Shown: piece after piece, positions 45,437-54,687 of the stretch | How positions within the stretch are numbered: the first letter of the stretch is position 1 | How the letters are laid out: each line of letters opens with the position of its first letter | Assembly: GCA_963846495.1 (NCBI GenBank) | Contig: CAWJWP010000023.1 | Location: 39,574-103,573 of the forward strand | Reading direction: 5' to 3' | DNA length: 64,000 bases | DNA from: DASYQD01 sp963846495 | GTDB lineage: Bacteria > Acidobacteriota > Thermoanaerobaculia > Multivoradales > JAIOJS01 | Notes under the pieces: generated by a model | What the model saw: the letters and a program-made list of their open reading frames with translations, nothing else | Database searches by the model: none | What the model was told of the DNA's origin: nothing | Position numbers and translations under genes: made by a program

Positions 45437-46097
45437 CTGCCCGTGCGCTCGAGCGGATCGTCGGCGATGGCGCTGAAGGCGATGCAGCGGTCGCGGCCGG
45501 CCCGCTTCGCCACGTAGAGCGCGCGGTCGGCGCGCGCTGCGCCACCGCCAGCTCGCGCTCGGCCAGCTCGTAGAAGTGTCGGCGGTCGCACACGCCGGTC
45601 AGGAAGTCGGTGCGCGAGGCCTCCTCTTCCGCGGCGAGCGCGCGCCGCAGCTCGCGGTTGGCGTCTTCGAGCGCGCTGCCGGTGCGCAGCAGCTCCTCGC
45701 GCGCCCGCACGCTCACCGACACGTCGTAGTGCGCGACGACCGCGTGCCGGACGCCGCGGAGCAGCATCGGCGTGCCGATCGCCGCGAACCACCGCCGCTG
45801 AGACGGCGAGTGGCAGGGGTACTCGAGGGTGAAGGACTCGCCCTCCCCCGCCAGCAGCCGGCGGATCTCGGTCGCGGCCGTGCGTGCGTCCTCGTCGCCC
45901 GACGCGCTCCAGGAACGGTCGCAGACCGCGAGGTAGTCGACTCCTTCGGCGAGGGCGGCAGCGTCGCCGCCGTTGCCGGCGGCGAACCGGCGCCATTCCT
46001 GATTGACGGCGACCACCCGGCCGGCGGGGTCGACGACCGCGATGCTGGTGCCGAGCGCGTCGAACGCCGCCGCAGCTTCGGCCGATCGTTCCGCCAT
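45412..46097 (-). pseudogene. PAS-GGDEF diguanylate cyclase remnant with the GGDEF core deleted
   Basis: From the ATG at 46095-46097 (GGGAG upstream) the frame encodes a PAS domain (AAAAFDALGTSIAVVDPAGRV to HAVVAHYDVSVSVR), then the start of a GGDEF domain, SRTDFLTGVCDRRHFYELAERELAVAQR. At about 45530-45541 this is joined out of frame to ADRALYVAKRAGRDRCIAF, the usual last helix of a GGDEF domain. About 105-115 residues, including the GG[D/E]EF active site, are missing. The result cannot make c-di-GMP. It may be a true deletion or a collapsed assembly. A stop at 45412 in the distal frame matches the expected C-terminus. Confidence 0.7.
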
Positions 46098-46214
46098 CTC
46101 ATCGCTCCCGGCTCGGCATCTCACCCTTGAGCCGCGTCGCCCTCGCGACGGGTTGAGCCTACCAACGATGCCGCGGCGCGAGCCTCGCGTGGTCTTCACC
46201 GCGCGGCGAGCGGA
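46098..46214. other. short intergenic region
   Basis: 117 bp between the PAS-GGDEF remnant and the membrane-anchored hypothetical. No repeat or gene is seen. Confidence 0.4.
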
Positions 46215-47612
46215 TCACTGCCGAGGCGCGCTGGCAGCACCCGCGCTGAGGCGCAGCTCGCCGGCGGCGCCATCTTCCGCCAACCAACAGGACAGCGTCC
46301 GGTAGCCGCGCGCGGCGCGCAGCACGGTGGCGACGTCGCCCCAGCGCTGCGCCTCGGCGGCGCCGAGGATCGGTATCTCGCCGAGCAGCTGGTGGAGGCG
46401 CTCGGCCTGCTCGGCCGCGGGCTCGATGGCGAGCCAGGAGCCGAGCGCGAGCGGCGGCCGGCTCTCCCCGCGCGCGAGAGGCAGCCACACCGGCGCCAGC
46501 TCCTCGGCGCGGGCGGCAGCCGTGCGCTCGGTGGCCGCGAGCTCGCCGCCGCCGAACGGCCGCGCGCGCAGGTCGGTGAGCTGGCGCAGGATGCTGCCGC
46601 CGGGCAGCACGCGCAACGCGCCGTCCGGTTGCGCCCAAGCGGCGGCGGCGGGGAGGCTCGCGAGCAGGCCCTCGCGTCCCCCTTCCATCAGCAAGAGCGC
46701 CTCGGCGCGGCTCGCGCGGCGCTCGGTCCACACCAGGATCACGCGCGGCGGCGGCCCGCCGCTCGGCGGCTCCGCGACCGGCGCGCCGAGGCGCACCACG
46801 ACGTCGCCAGCTTCGCGCCGCAGCGGATAGCGGCCGGCGGGGAGCGGCGGCGCCGCCTGGGCGATCTCGAGCAGGGCCAGGGCTGGCCGGTCGTCGCCGC
46901 CACCGTTGTCTTGCCGGCTTGCGATCTCGCCGCCGGCGACGCCGTCACTGCGCACTCGCCAGGTGAGGCCATCCCAGCTGACGCGCGCCGGTTCTCCACT
47001 CACCTTCACGACGCCGCCGGCGAGCCATGGGTTGCGCGCAACGACTCCGGCGAGCCGAGCCAGCGCGGCGCTCAGCGGGTAGAGCCGGATGGCCGCGACG
47101 ACCTGCTTGCCGTCGGCGCTCGCCGTGACCAGCAGCTCGCGCGAGGCGGGGATGCCGAAGCCGCCGAGCTGCGGCAGCGTCGGCTCGGGCAGGCCGGCGA
47201 GCCGCGCCGCCGCGTCGATCACTTCGCGCGGCCGCTCGACGGCGCGGCCGAGCGCGCCGAGGTTCTGGTGCGGGTACGGGATCCAGAGCCGCACCGGCAG
47301 CTCGCTGCGTTCGCGCAGTAGCCGCGATGCCGCCGGCGCCATCTCGTGCGAGTGCGAGCGATACCAGTAGGCCCAGTGGCCGACGGCGGCGAGCGCCAGG
47401 GCGAGGAGAACGAGCCAACAGCCGATGCGGCGGCGATGACGGGCGGGCGGTACGTCGCTCGCACGAGCATCGTTCGCGAACAGCCCTTTGCCAGCGTCGC
47501 GCCGCGCTTCGTCCGCCAACGGCCCTTCGCCCACCTGACGCCGGTCGGCCGACGGCTCGCTGGCGGCGCGTCGACTCTCGTCCCCCGACGCAACGTCGTC
47601 GCGCGCGCTCAC
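46215..47612 (-). CDS. membrane-anchored protein of unknown function
   Basis: 465 aa, not recognised. A charged cytoplasmic N-terminus of about 60 residues is followed by one membrane helix (IGCWLVLLALALAAVGHWAY). The remaining about 380 residues, presumably outside the membrane, include ELPVRLWIPYPHQNLGALGRAVERPREV, PLPAGRYPLRREAGDVVVRLGAPV and ILVWTERRASRAEALLLMEGG, without a family motif that I know. The GTG start overlaps the upstream glycosyltransferase stop (GTGA), so it belongs to the glycan operon. Confidence 0.6.
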   Translation of the reverse strand: MSARDDVASGDESRRAASEPSADRRQVGEGPLADEARRDAGKGLFANDARASDVPPARHRRRIGCWLVLLALALAAVGHWAYWYRSHSHEMAPAASRLLRERSELPVRLWIPYPHQNLGALGRAVERPREVIDAAARLAGLPEPTLPQLGGFGIPASRELLVTASADGKQVVAAIRLYPLSAALARLAGVVARNPWLAGGVVKVSGEPARVSWDGLTWRVRSDGVAGGEIASRQDNGGGDDRPALALLEIAQAAPPLPAGRYPLRREAGDVVVRLGAPVAEPPSGGPPPRVILVWTERRASRAEALLLMEGGREGLLASLPAAAAWAQPDGALRVLPGGSILRQLTDLRARPFGGGELAATERTAAARAEELAPVWLPLARGESRPPLALGSWLAIEPAAEQAERLHQLLGEIPILGAAEAQRWGDVATVLRAARGYRTLSCWLAEDGAAGELRLSAGAASAPRQ

Positions 47613-49012
47613 GCTCCGGCGCTCCCGGCGCGGTCGAGGTCGAGCTCGACAAGACCGCGCGCGATCGGCGCCAGCACCTCGTCGTCGTCCTCGCCGACGC
47701 CGAGGTCGGCGAGGTCGCCCGCCGTGTCGCGCACCAGCTCGGCGAAGAGATCGTGCGGCGCGAACGGCGCCAGCGGCGGCGGACAGGGCGCCGGCCGCCA
47801 GCGCTCCTCCACCGCGCGCCGCAGCAGCTCGGCGTAGGCCGCTCCCGAAGCCGCCGGCGTGTGCGGCTCGACGTAGCGCCGCGCGTTGTCGCCCATCGCC
47901 TGCCGCAGCGACGGGTCCTGCGCCAGCGCGCGCAGCGTGGCGAGCAGCAGGTCTTCTTCGCCGTCGTCGAGGTCGACCTTGGCGCAGCAGCCGTCAGGGA
48001 TCTCAGCGAAGGCGCCGGCGCGCGAGACGACGACCGGTTTGCCGAGGCCGAGCAGCCGCACCAGCGTCCCCGAGGTCTCTCCCGCCGTCGGGTAGCGCAG
48101 GTTCACCGCCACGTCGCAGGCGGCCATGTGGAGCAGGAAGCGGTCGAGCCCGAGCCGGCCGGTGACCTCGACGCCTGCCATCAGCTCCGGCGCCGCGATG
48201 CGGGTGAAGTCGTAATGGGGCGACACCTCGCCGACGAGCAGCAGCCGCGCGCGCGACGCCCGCTCGGGCGGCAGCTCGCCGCGCAGCCGCGCGAAGGCGC
48301 GCAGCAACACCGGCAACCGCTTCGCTTCGGTGAGGAAGCCGAAGGTCGCCACGACGAAGTCGTCATCGCCGATGCCGAGCCGGGAGCGCGCTTCTTCGCG
48401 CGACGTCACCGCCAGCGCATCGAGGCTCAAGTGGTGCGGCACCACGCTGACGCGCGCCCGCGGCCGGCTCGCCAGCACGCGGTCCGCGGTCGTGCTGTTG
48501 TGCACCAAGACCGCGGCCGCGGCGTCGACGGCGCGCTCGCAGAGCGGATAGCGGAACGGATCGAGCGGCACGCCCGTCGCCACCGCGCGCCGCGCCATCG
48601 CCTCGCCGGTGCGGCCGTAGCACCAGCGCATCGTCTCGACGTACCCGGCAGCGTCGCCGGCGTGCAGCGTCACGTCGCGCACGAGGTGGTGGAGCACGTG
48701 CTCGTGCAGCGCCAGCACCGCCGGCACGTCAGGCGGATGCGTCAAGAGCGCCCGATAGATGCTGGCGTGAAAGTCGCGGTTGTTGCCGAGGTGGTAGAGC
48801 GCCGCGTCGTAGTGGCCGATCCGCAGCAGCTCGGGTAACCGCCGCAGCCGCTGCGTCGGAAATCCCATCGACAACGAAGGAGCGGGCATGAACCCCTCGT
48901 CGAGGATCAGCTCGACGCGGCCGTGTTTCGCCAAGTGCGGCAGCAGCTCCGCCGAGTAATCGGCGATCCCCGACGTCTGCGGCGGCAGCGGGCTCAGGTA
49001 GGCGATCCGCAT
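47609..49012 (-). CDS. GT4-family glycosyltransferase
   Basis: 467 aa. The N-terminus MRIAYLSPLPPQTSGIADYSAELLPHL is typical of GT4 enzymes that make surface polysaccharides. The C-terminal donor site has FGFLTEAKRLPVLLRAFARLR, NLRYPTAGETSGTLVRLLGLGKPVVVS and the E(x7)E-type region. The ATG at 49010-49012 is set by the conserved start and lies 4 bp after the upstream GT4 stop. About 60 C-terminal residues after the fold are acidic and unconserved. Confidence 0.87.
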   Translation of the reverse strand: MRIAYLSPLPPQTSGIADYSAELLPHLAKHGRVELILDEGFMPAPSLSMGFPTQRLRRLPELLRIGHYDAALYHLGNNRDFHASIYRALLTHPPDVPAVLALHEHVLHHLVRDVTLHAGDAAGYVETMRWCYGRTGEAMARRAVATGVPLDPFRYPLCERAVDAAAAVLVHNSTTADRVLASRPRARVSVVPHHLSLDALAVTSREEARSRLGIGDDDFVVATFGFLTEAKRLPVLLRAFARLRGELPPERASRARLLLVGEVSPHYDFTRIAAPELMAGVEVTGRLGLDRFLLHMAACDVAVNLRYPTAGETSGTLVRLLGLGKPVVVSRAGAFAEIPDGCCAKVDLDDGEEDLLLATLRALAQDPSLRQAMGDNARRYVEPHTPAASGAAYAELLRRAVEERWRPAPCPPPLAPFAPHDLFAELVRDTAGDLADLGVGEDDDEVLAPIARGLVELDLDRAGSAGA

Positions 49013-49016
49013 GCGC

Positions 49017-50093
49017 CTAAGCCTCCCCCACCAGCTCCTCGACGACGCGGTCCCAGGCGATCTCGCGCACACGCTCGCGGCCCGCCTCACCCAGCCGCCG
49101 CGCCTCCTCGCGGTCGGCCCACAGCCGATCGAGCCGCGCCGCGACGGCGCGCGGCTCGGGCGCGCAGACGAAGCCGTTCTTGCCGTCCTCCACCAGCTCG
49201 AGCACGCCGCCGGCGTCGGCCGTCGTCACCATCGGCTTGCCGGCCTGGAACGCCTCGACGGTGACGAAGCCGTAGTCCTCGTCGTACGGCGCGTAGAAGG
49301 CGGCGAGGCACTGCGCGTACTCCTCGACGACTCGCTCATCTTCGACGAAGCCGAGGAAGTCGACGCGCTCCGCCACGCCGAGCTTCCCCGCCAGCGCCGC
49401 CAACGCCTCGCGCTGCGGCCCGCTGCCGGCGATGCGCGCTCGCACCGGATGCTTGGTCTGCGCCAGCGCCCGCACCAGCAGGTCGACGCGCTTGATCTCG
49501 TCGAGTCGACCGATGGTGAACACCGCGTCGCCGAAGGGACCGCCGCGCAGCTTGCCGTCGAGCCGCGGCGGCGGGTAGAGCACGCGCGCCTCGATGCCGT
49601 TGTGCCGTTGCAGCCGCGCCGCGACGTTGCCGGAGATGGTGAACACTCGCCGCGCCTCGCCGAGCCCACGGCGGTCCATCGCCCGCACCATGGCGATGGC
49701 GCGGGCGTCGCGCGGGTCGGCGGGCGCGAAGTCGCTGTAGGACGTGCCGAGCAGGTCGTAAACCTGGCGCAGCTGGTGGATGAGCCACACGACCTTGTTG
49801 GGGTGCCGCACGAGGTACGACGGGAAGCGCGTGCCGACGACGAGATCGACGGGCCGGCCGTTCACCTGTCGCAGGTCGAGCGTCCGCCACGCGAGCCCCG
49901 CTTTGGCGAGGTCGAGCCGTTGCGGCCAGAGGAACGGCAGCGTCACCACCTCGACCTCGAAGCCGCGCGTGCGCAGCTGGTCGCGCAGGCACTCGACGAG
50001 GATCTCGGCGCCGCCCCACGCGAACGGCACCTGGGTGGCGCAGATGCAGACCCGGCGGCCGCCGCCGTCGATCAAGCCCCACCCCGCGCGCAC
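49017..50093 (-). CDS. GT4-family glycosyltransferase
   Basis: 358 aa. ATQVPFAWGGAEILVECL gives the glycine-rich acceptor-side loop. FTIGRLDEIKRVDLLVRALAQT, AGSGPQREAL, VDFLGFVEDERVVEEYAQC and YDEDYGFVTVEAFQAGKPMVTTADAGG are the GT4 donor motifs with the E(x7)E pair. It is the middle gene of the minus-strand arm (coiled-coil protein, GT4, GT4, membrane protein). Confidence 0.9.
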   Translation of the reverse strand: MRAGWGLIDGGGRRVCICATQVPFAWGGAEILVECLRDQLRTRGFEVEVVTLPFLWPQRLDLAKAGLAWRTLDLRQVNGRPVDLVVGTRFPSYLVRHPNKVVWLIHQLRQVYDLLGTSYSDFAPADPRDARAIAMVRAMDRRGLGEARRVFTISGNVAARLQRHNGIEARVLYPPPRLDGKLRGGPFGDAVFTIGRLDEIKRVDLLVRALAQTKHPVRARIAGSGPQREALAALAGKLGVAERVDFLGFVEDERVVEEYAQCLAAFYAPYDEDYGFVTVEAFQAGKPMVTTADAGGVLELVEDGKNGFVCAPEPRAVAARLDRLWADREEARRLGEAGRERVREIAWDRVVEELVGEA

Positions 50094-50118
50094 GGCGCGC
50101 TGCGACTCAGGGCGCCGA

Positions 50119-50634
50119 TCAAGTTCCGCCTGCGCCCGGCGGCGGCTGTCGGCCCTCGTAAGACTCGAGCCGCGCCTGCAGCTCGCGCACTTGGCGCGCC
50201 AGCCGCTCCTCGCGCTCGACGAGCTCCTGGAGCAGCGCCGCGGCGGCCTGGTTGTAGGCGTTCTGCTGCTCGAGCAGCGGCCGCACCAGCCACTTGCCGA
50301 ACAGCTTGTAGCCGGCCTTGCGCGCGAGCACGATCCAGCGCCCGAGCCCCTGGCGATGCGACGTCGGCACCGGCTCGCGCACGTATTCGCTTTGGCGGAG
50401 CTGCACGAGCTTCGCCGCCGCGTCGCTGCCGCCGCCGTCGTGCGCAGAGTCGCCAGCGAGCGCCGAGCCGCCGAGAGTCACCAGCTCCGCCCGCCGCTGC
50501 CGCACGCCGGCGCGTAGCTGGTCGAGGACAGCGGCGACGCGCTGGCGTTCGTCCTCGGCGACGACGTCGTCGGTAGCGTGCGCCGGAACCGTTGCCGTGG
50601 AGTCGGAGCCCGCCGCTTCCTGCATCGAGCGCAC
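50119..50634 (-). CDS. coiled-coil protein leading the minus-strand glycosyltransferase operon
   Basis: 171 aa. An acidic N-terminus precedes LGRWIVLARKAGYKLFGKWLVRPLLEQQNAYNQAAAALL and a heptad-rich tail (ELVEREERLARQVRELQARLES). Proteins with the PLLEQQNxxN helix plus coiled coil commonly precede glycosyltransferase genes in glycan clusters and may scaffold them at the membrane. This is by resemblance only; no function is assigned. The gene is divergent from the GT4 gene on the plus strand. Confidence 0.6.
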   Translation of the reverse strand: MRSMQEAAGSDSTATVPAHATDDVVAEDERQRVAAVLDQLRAGVRQRRAELVTLGGSALAGDSAHDGGGSDAAAKLVQLRQSEYVREPVPTSHRQGLGRWIVLARKAGYKLFGKWLVRPLLEQQNAYNQAAAALLQELVEREERLARQVRELQARLESYEGRQPPPGAGGT

Positions 50635-50673
50635 GATACACTTTGCGCCTCCGGTCGACAGCAGGCGCGCCGC

Positions 50674-52179
50674 TTGGGCAGCGAAGCTCCGATAACACCT
50701 CCGGCCGCCTCCGACGCCACTCCGGCGCCGCCGGCGCCGCGCTCCGCGCTGGCGAAGGTGCTCCTCGCCGTGCGCCGCTTCGGCTCACCGCGGCGGCTAC
50801 GGCGCACCGCCGCGTGGGTGACCGCGCTGGTGGCGACGATCCGCCGCCGCCGCCGGGAGCCGCGGCTCACCGTCGGCGTCGACGTCAACTCGCTCTACGA
50901 GCCGCTCACCGGCGTCGGCTGGTACGTGCACCAGCTGCTCGCCCATCTCGCCGACGCTCCCGACGTGCGCCTCCGCCTCTACGGGCAGAGCCTCGTCGAG
51001 GGTGACCCCGGCGCGCCGCAGCCGGTCGTCGAGGTGCCCGCCGGCACCGCCGTCGAGCGGATCGTCTACGACGCGCCCGACGGGCTGGTGGTGCCGCCGT
51101 GGCGCGCGCGGCAGCTTCTGCGACGCCTCGCGCCGCTGCTCGTCGCCGCCGACGGCAACCGCGTCCTCTTCGCGCCCAACTTCGTGCCGCCGCGCCTCTT
51201 CCGCTTTGCCGGCGGTGCGAGCGTGGCCACCATCCACGACCTCACGCTCCACCGCTTCCCCGACGCGGCGCGGCCTGACACCGCCGCCGCATTGGCGGAA
51301 GGGCTCGAACGGACGGTGATCACGGCCGCGATGCTGGTGACTCCCAGCGAGGCGGTGCGGCACGAGCTCGTCGAGCGCGGCACGGCGCCGGCCCGCGTAC
51401 GAGCGATCCACCACGGGCCCGGACAACTCGCGGCGCTGCCGGCGGCCGAGCCGCCGCCCGGCACCCCGTCTTCCTTCGGGCTCTACGTCGGCACGCTGGA
51501 GCCGCGCAAGAACCTGCCGGCGCTCCTCGCTGCATGGGAAAGGCTGCGCCTTCGGCGGCCGGAGGCGCCGCCGCTCGTGCTCGGCGGCCGCTGGGGGTGG
51601 CACTCGAGCGAGCTCGCCCGCGCGGTGGCGCGCGGTACGGCGGAGGGTTGGCTGGTGCACCTCGGCTACGTCGAGCCGCCGCAGCTCGCCGCGCTCTATC
51701 GACGCGCGCTCCTCGTGGCGCTGCCGTCGCTCTACGAAGGCTTCGGCCTGCCGATCGTCGAGGCGTTCGCGGCCGGCGTGCCCGTCGTGGCGAGCGATCT
51801 TCCGGTGCTGCGCGAAGTGGCCGGCGATGCCGCGCTGTTCGCCCCGCCGCACGACGTCGACGCGTGGAGCGCGGCCCTCGAGCGGCTGCTCGCCGACGAC
51901 GAGCTGCACGCCGAGCTCGCCGCGCGCGGTCGCGCCCGCGCCGAGCGCTTCGACTGGCGCCGCTCCGCCGCCGCACACGTCGACGCATGGCGTGCCGCAG
52001 CTGCGCGGCAGGGCGCCGGAGGCGCCCTTTCCGGAGAAGAAGCCGGCCGGGAGGCCGCGGCTATACTCGCCGGCCAAGCGGCGGCGGTTTCCACCGAGGC
52101 CGCGCCCGCGCCATCCGCGGCGGCGCCGGCCTCTTCGCACGAGGCCGAGCAAGTCGCCGCTCCCGCAGCGAGCCCGTGA
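50674..52179 (+). CDS. GT4-family glycosyltransferase
   Basis: About 500 aa. GVDVNSLYEPLTGVGWYVHQLLAHL, VATIHDLTLHRFPDAARPD, FGLYVGTLEPRKNLPALLAAWERL and PSLYEGFGLPIVEAFAAGVPVVASDLPVL are GT4 (mannosyl/rhamnosyl type) motifs. The frame is open from a GTG at 50578, but that start would run into the divergent coiled-coil gene, so the TTG at 50674 is used; the start is uncertain. The last about 65 residues are an Ala/Pro/Glu-rich low-complexity tail. Confidence 0.85.
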   Translation: MGSEAPITPPAASDATPAPPAPRSALAKVLLAVRRFGSPRRLRRTAAWVTALVATIRRRRREPRLTVGVDVNSLYEPLTGVGWYVHQLLAHLADAPDVRLRLYGQSLVEGDPGAPQPVVEVPAGTAVERIVYDAPDGLVVPPWRARQLLRRLAPLLVAADGNRVLFAPNFVPPRLFRFAGGASVATIHDLTLHRFPDAARPDTAAALAEGLERTVITAAMLVTPSEAVRHELVERGTAPARVRAIHHGPGQLAALPAAEPPPGTPSSFGLYVGTLEPRKNLPALLAAWERLRLRRPEAPPLVLGGRWGWHSSELARAVARGTAEGWLVHLGYVEPPQLAALYRRALLVALPSLYEGFGLPIVEAFAAGVPVVASDLPVLREVAGDAALFAPPHDVDAWSAALERLLADDELHAELAARGRARAERFDWRRSAAAHVDAWRAAAARQGAGGALSGEEAGREAAAILAGQAAAVSTEAAPAPSAAAPASSHEAEQVAAPAASP

Positions 52180-52192
52180 GCCCTCCCCCTTC

Positions 52193-53350
52193 ATGCCTGA
52201 CAGCCGCTCCGATGGGAACCGACGCAGACCATCCGACGCGAGCAAACCGCGTCTCGCCGTCGACGTACGAGCCGTGCTCGACCAACCCACCGGCATCGGC
52301 GTCTACACCCGCGCGCTGCTTTCGGCGCTGGCGCGCCGCGGCCGCTTTGATCTGCTGGCGGTGGCGCACCGCGAGCCCCGCGACGGCGCCTGGATGCGCG
52401 AGCACGGCATCGCCTTCGAGGCGCAGCCGGCCCCCTATGGTCTGCTCTGGCAGCAGCTGCAGCTGCCACGGCGGCTGGGTCGCGGCGACGTCGACCTCTT
52501 CTGGTCGCCCCTGCAGACGCTGCCGCTCCTCGGCGAGCTGCCGGCGGTGGTGACGGTGCACGACCTGACGACGCTGCTCTTCCCCGAGACGCATCGCCTC
52601 AAGGTGCGGGTGACGCAGCTGCCGTTCCTCGGCCGCAGCCTGACGCGCGCGAGGCGGATCGTCGCCGACTCCGAGGCCACCGCCGCCGACGTGCGCGACT
52701 TCTTTCCCGAGGTCGCCGATCGCCTGCGCGTCGTCTGGGCGGGCGTGGAGCCGCGCTTCGCGCCGGCGAGCGTGGCGGAGATCGAGGCGACGCGTCGCGA
52801 TCTCGGCTGCCCCGACGGCTACGTGCTCTACGCCGGCACCCTCGAGCCGCGCAAGAACGTCGGCTTGCTGCTCGACGCCTGGCTGGGGCTGCGCGACGAG
52901 CATCCCGAAACGCCGCCGCTCCTCCTCGCCGGCGGCTACGGCTGGAAGAGCCGCGAGCTGCACGCGCGGCTCGACAGTCTCGCCAGTGAGGGCGTGCGGC
53001 TGCTCGGCCGGCTCGATGACGAGCAGCACCTACGCGTGCTGCAGGCGGCGCGACTCTTCGTCTACCCGAGCCTCTACGAAGGCTTCGGCCTGCCTGCCGC
53101 CGAGGCGCTCGCCTGCGGCGTGCCGACGGTGGTGGCGCACACGAGCAGCCTCCCCGAGGTCGTCGGCGACGCCGCGCTGCTCGTCGACCCGCACGATCCC
53201 GGCGAGCTCGCCCACGCCATGCAGCGCATCCTCGCCGAGCCCGACCTCGCCGCCGATCTCGCCGCGCGCGGCCCGCGCCAGGCGGCGCGCTTCTCGTGGG
53301 AGAAGAGCGCCGAGCAGCTCGAGGCCGTCTTCCTCGAGGCGCTCGCCTAA
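52193..53350 (+). CDS. GT4-family glycosyltransferase
   Basis: 385 aa. LAVDVRAVLDQPTGIGVYTRALLSAL, VTVHDLTTLLFPETHRLKVR, VLYAGTLEPRKNVGLLLDAW, LFVYPSLYEGFGLPAAEALACG and SSLPEVVGDAALLVDP are the donor and acceptor motifs. It is clearly a paralogue of the gene just upstream. The ATG at 52193 lies 13 bp after the previous stop and the next gene begins 2 bp after its own stop. Confidence 0.92.
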   Translation: MPDSRSDGNRRRPSDASKPRLAVDVRAVLDQPTGIGVYTRALLSALARRGRFDLLAVAHREPRDGAWMREHGIAFEAQPAPYGLLWQQLQLPRRLGRGDVDLFWSPLQTLPLLGELPAVVTVHDLTTLLFPETHRLKVRVTQLPFLGRSLTRARRIVADSEATAADVRDFFPEVADRLRVVWAGVEPRFAPASVAEIEATRRDLGCPDGYVLYAGTLEPRKNVGLLLDAWLGLRDEHPETPPLLLAGGYGWKSRELHARLDSLASEGVRLLGRLDDEQHLRVLQAARLFVYPSLYEGFGLPAAEALACGVPTVVAHTSSLPEVVGDAALLVDPHDPGELAHAMQRILAEPDLAADLAARGPRQAARFSWEKSAEQLEAVFLEALA

Positions 53351-53352
53351 CC

Positions 53353-54687
53353 ATGGCCGTCATCGGCATCGACGCGCGCAAGATCCGCGACTTCGGGATC
53401 GGCACCTACATCCGCAACCTGGTGCGCGGGCTGGCGCAGCTCGACCGCGAGAACAAGTACCTGCTGCTCGTCGGGCCCAACGGCCCGGAGGCGCTCGCCG
53501 GCCTGCCCGACAACTTCCACCTCGTGCGCGAGCGCTCGAAGGTCTACAGCGTGCGCGAGCTGTTCGCGTTGTCGTGGCGGCTGTGGCGGATGGACCTCGA
53601 CCTCTACCACGCCACGCACTACGTGCTGCCGCTCGTCGTGCCCTGCAAGTCGGTCGTCACCATCCACGACATCATCCACCTGCTCTACCCCGAGTTCCTG
53701 CCCTCGCGGCTGGCGTTCTTCTACGCCCAGCGGATGATCCGCAGCACGCTCTCGCGCAGCGATCGCGTCGTCGCGGTGTCGCAGAACACGCGCTCGGACC
53801 TGCTGCGCTTCTTCGACGCCGACGGACGGAACATCGAGGTGATCTACAACGGCGTCGACGCCGTCTTCCACCAGCGCCTGTCGCCCGAGGACCTCCAGCG
53901 CTGGCACCGCCAGCTCGGCATCGCCCAGCCCTACCTGCTCTTCGTCGGCAACCCGAAGCCCCACAAGAACCTCGACAACGTCATCCAGGCCTACGCCAAG
54001 GCGCAGGCGATCCACCCCTTCGAGGCCGACCTCGTCTGCGTCGGCGGCAGCCCCGAGGCCGACCTGCGCACGCGCCAGCGCGCCGAGGCGGCCGGCGTGG
54101 CGAACCGCATCCGCCTCCTCGGCCAGGTTGCTGACGAAGCGCTGCCGGCGATCTACCAGGGCGCCACGCTGTTCCTCTACCCGACGCTCTACGAAGGCTT
54201 CGGCCTGCCCGTCGTCGAGGCGATGGCGTCGGGCGTGCCGGTGATCACCTCGAACACCTCGGCGCTGCGCGAGATCGGCGAGGGCTCGGCGCAACTCGTC
54301 AATCCCCTCGACGTCGAGGCGCTCGCCCGCGCCATCGCCCAGTGCACCGCCGACGAGCACCACCGCGCCTCGCTCGCCGAGCTGGGGCGGCGGCGGGCGC
54401 GCGAGTTCTCCTGGGAGCGAACGGCGCGGCGGACGTTGGCCGTATACAAGAGCGTGCTCGAGGGCACGCCGATCGCCAACTTGAGCGCCTCCGGCACCTG
54501 GCCGATGCCCAAGCTCGGCCCCGAGACGATGGCCGCCGAGCGCGCGGCGGCGCAGAGCGCGGGCGCGGCGGCGGCGGGAGCGCCGAATGTGCCGGCATCG
54601 TCAGGCTCGGCGAGCGCGCCGTCGGCCGCGGGCACGGCGGCCGCTCCGGCTTCACCGCGACCCGACGGCGGAGCCCAGCGCTCGTGA
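53353..54687 (+). CDS. GT4-family glycosyltransferase
   Basis: 444 aa. IGIDARKIRDFGIGTYIRNLVRGL, VVTIHDIIHLLYPEFLPSR, YLLFVGNPKPHKNLDNVIQAYAK and PTLYEGFGLPVVEAMASGVPVITSN match the third member of this GT4 trio. The fold ends at about residue 370; the final about 70 residues are an Ala/Ser/Pro-rich tail. The stop overlaps the next GTG (GTGA). Confidence 0.92.
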   Translation: MAVIGIDARKIRDFGIGTYIRNLVRGLAQLDRENKYLLLVGPNGPEALAGLPDNFHLVRERSKVYSVRELFALSWRLWRMDLDLYHATHYVLPLVVPCKSVVTIHDIIHLLYPEFLPSRLAFFYAQRMIRSTLSRSDRVVAVSQNTRSDLLRFFDADGRNIEVIYNGVDAVFHQRLSPEDLQRWHRQLGIAQPYLLFVGNPKPHKNLDNVIQAYAKAQAIHPFEADLVCVGGSPEADLRTRQRAEAAGVANRIRLLGQVADEALPAIYQGATLFLYPTLYEGFGLPVVEAMASGVPVITSNTSALREIGEGSAQLVNPLDVEALARAIAQCTADEHHRASLAELGRRRAREFSWERTARRTLAVYKSVLEGTPIANLSASGTWPMPKLGPETMAAERAAAQSAGAAAAGAPNVPASSGSASAPSAAGTAAAPASPRPDGGAQRS

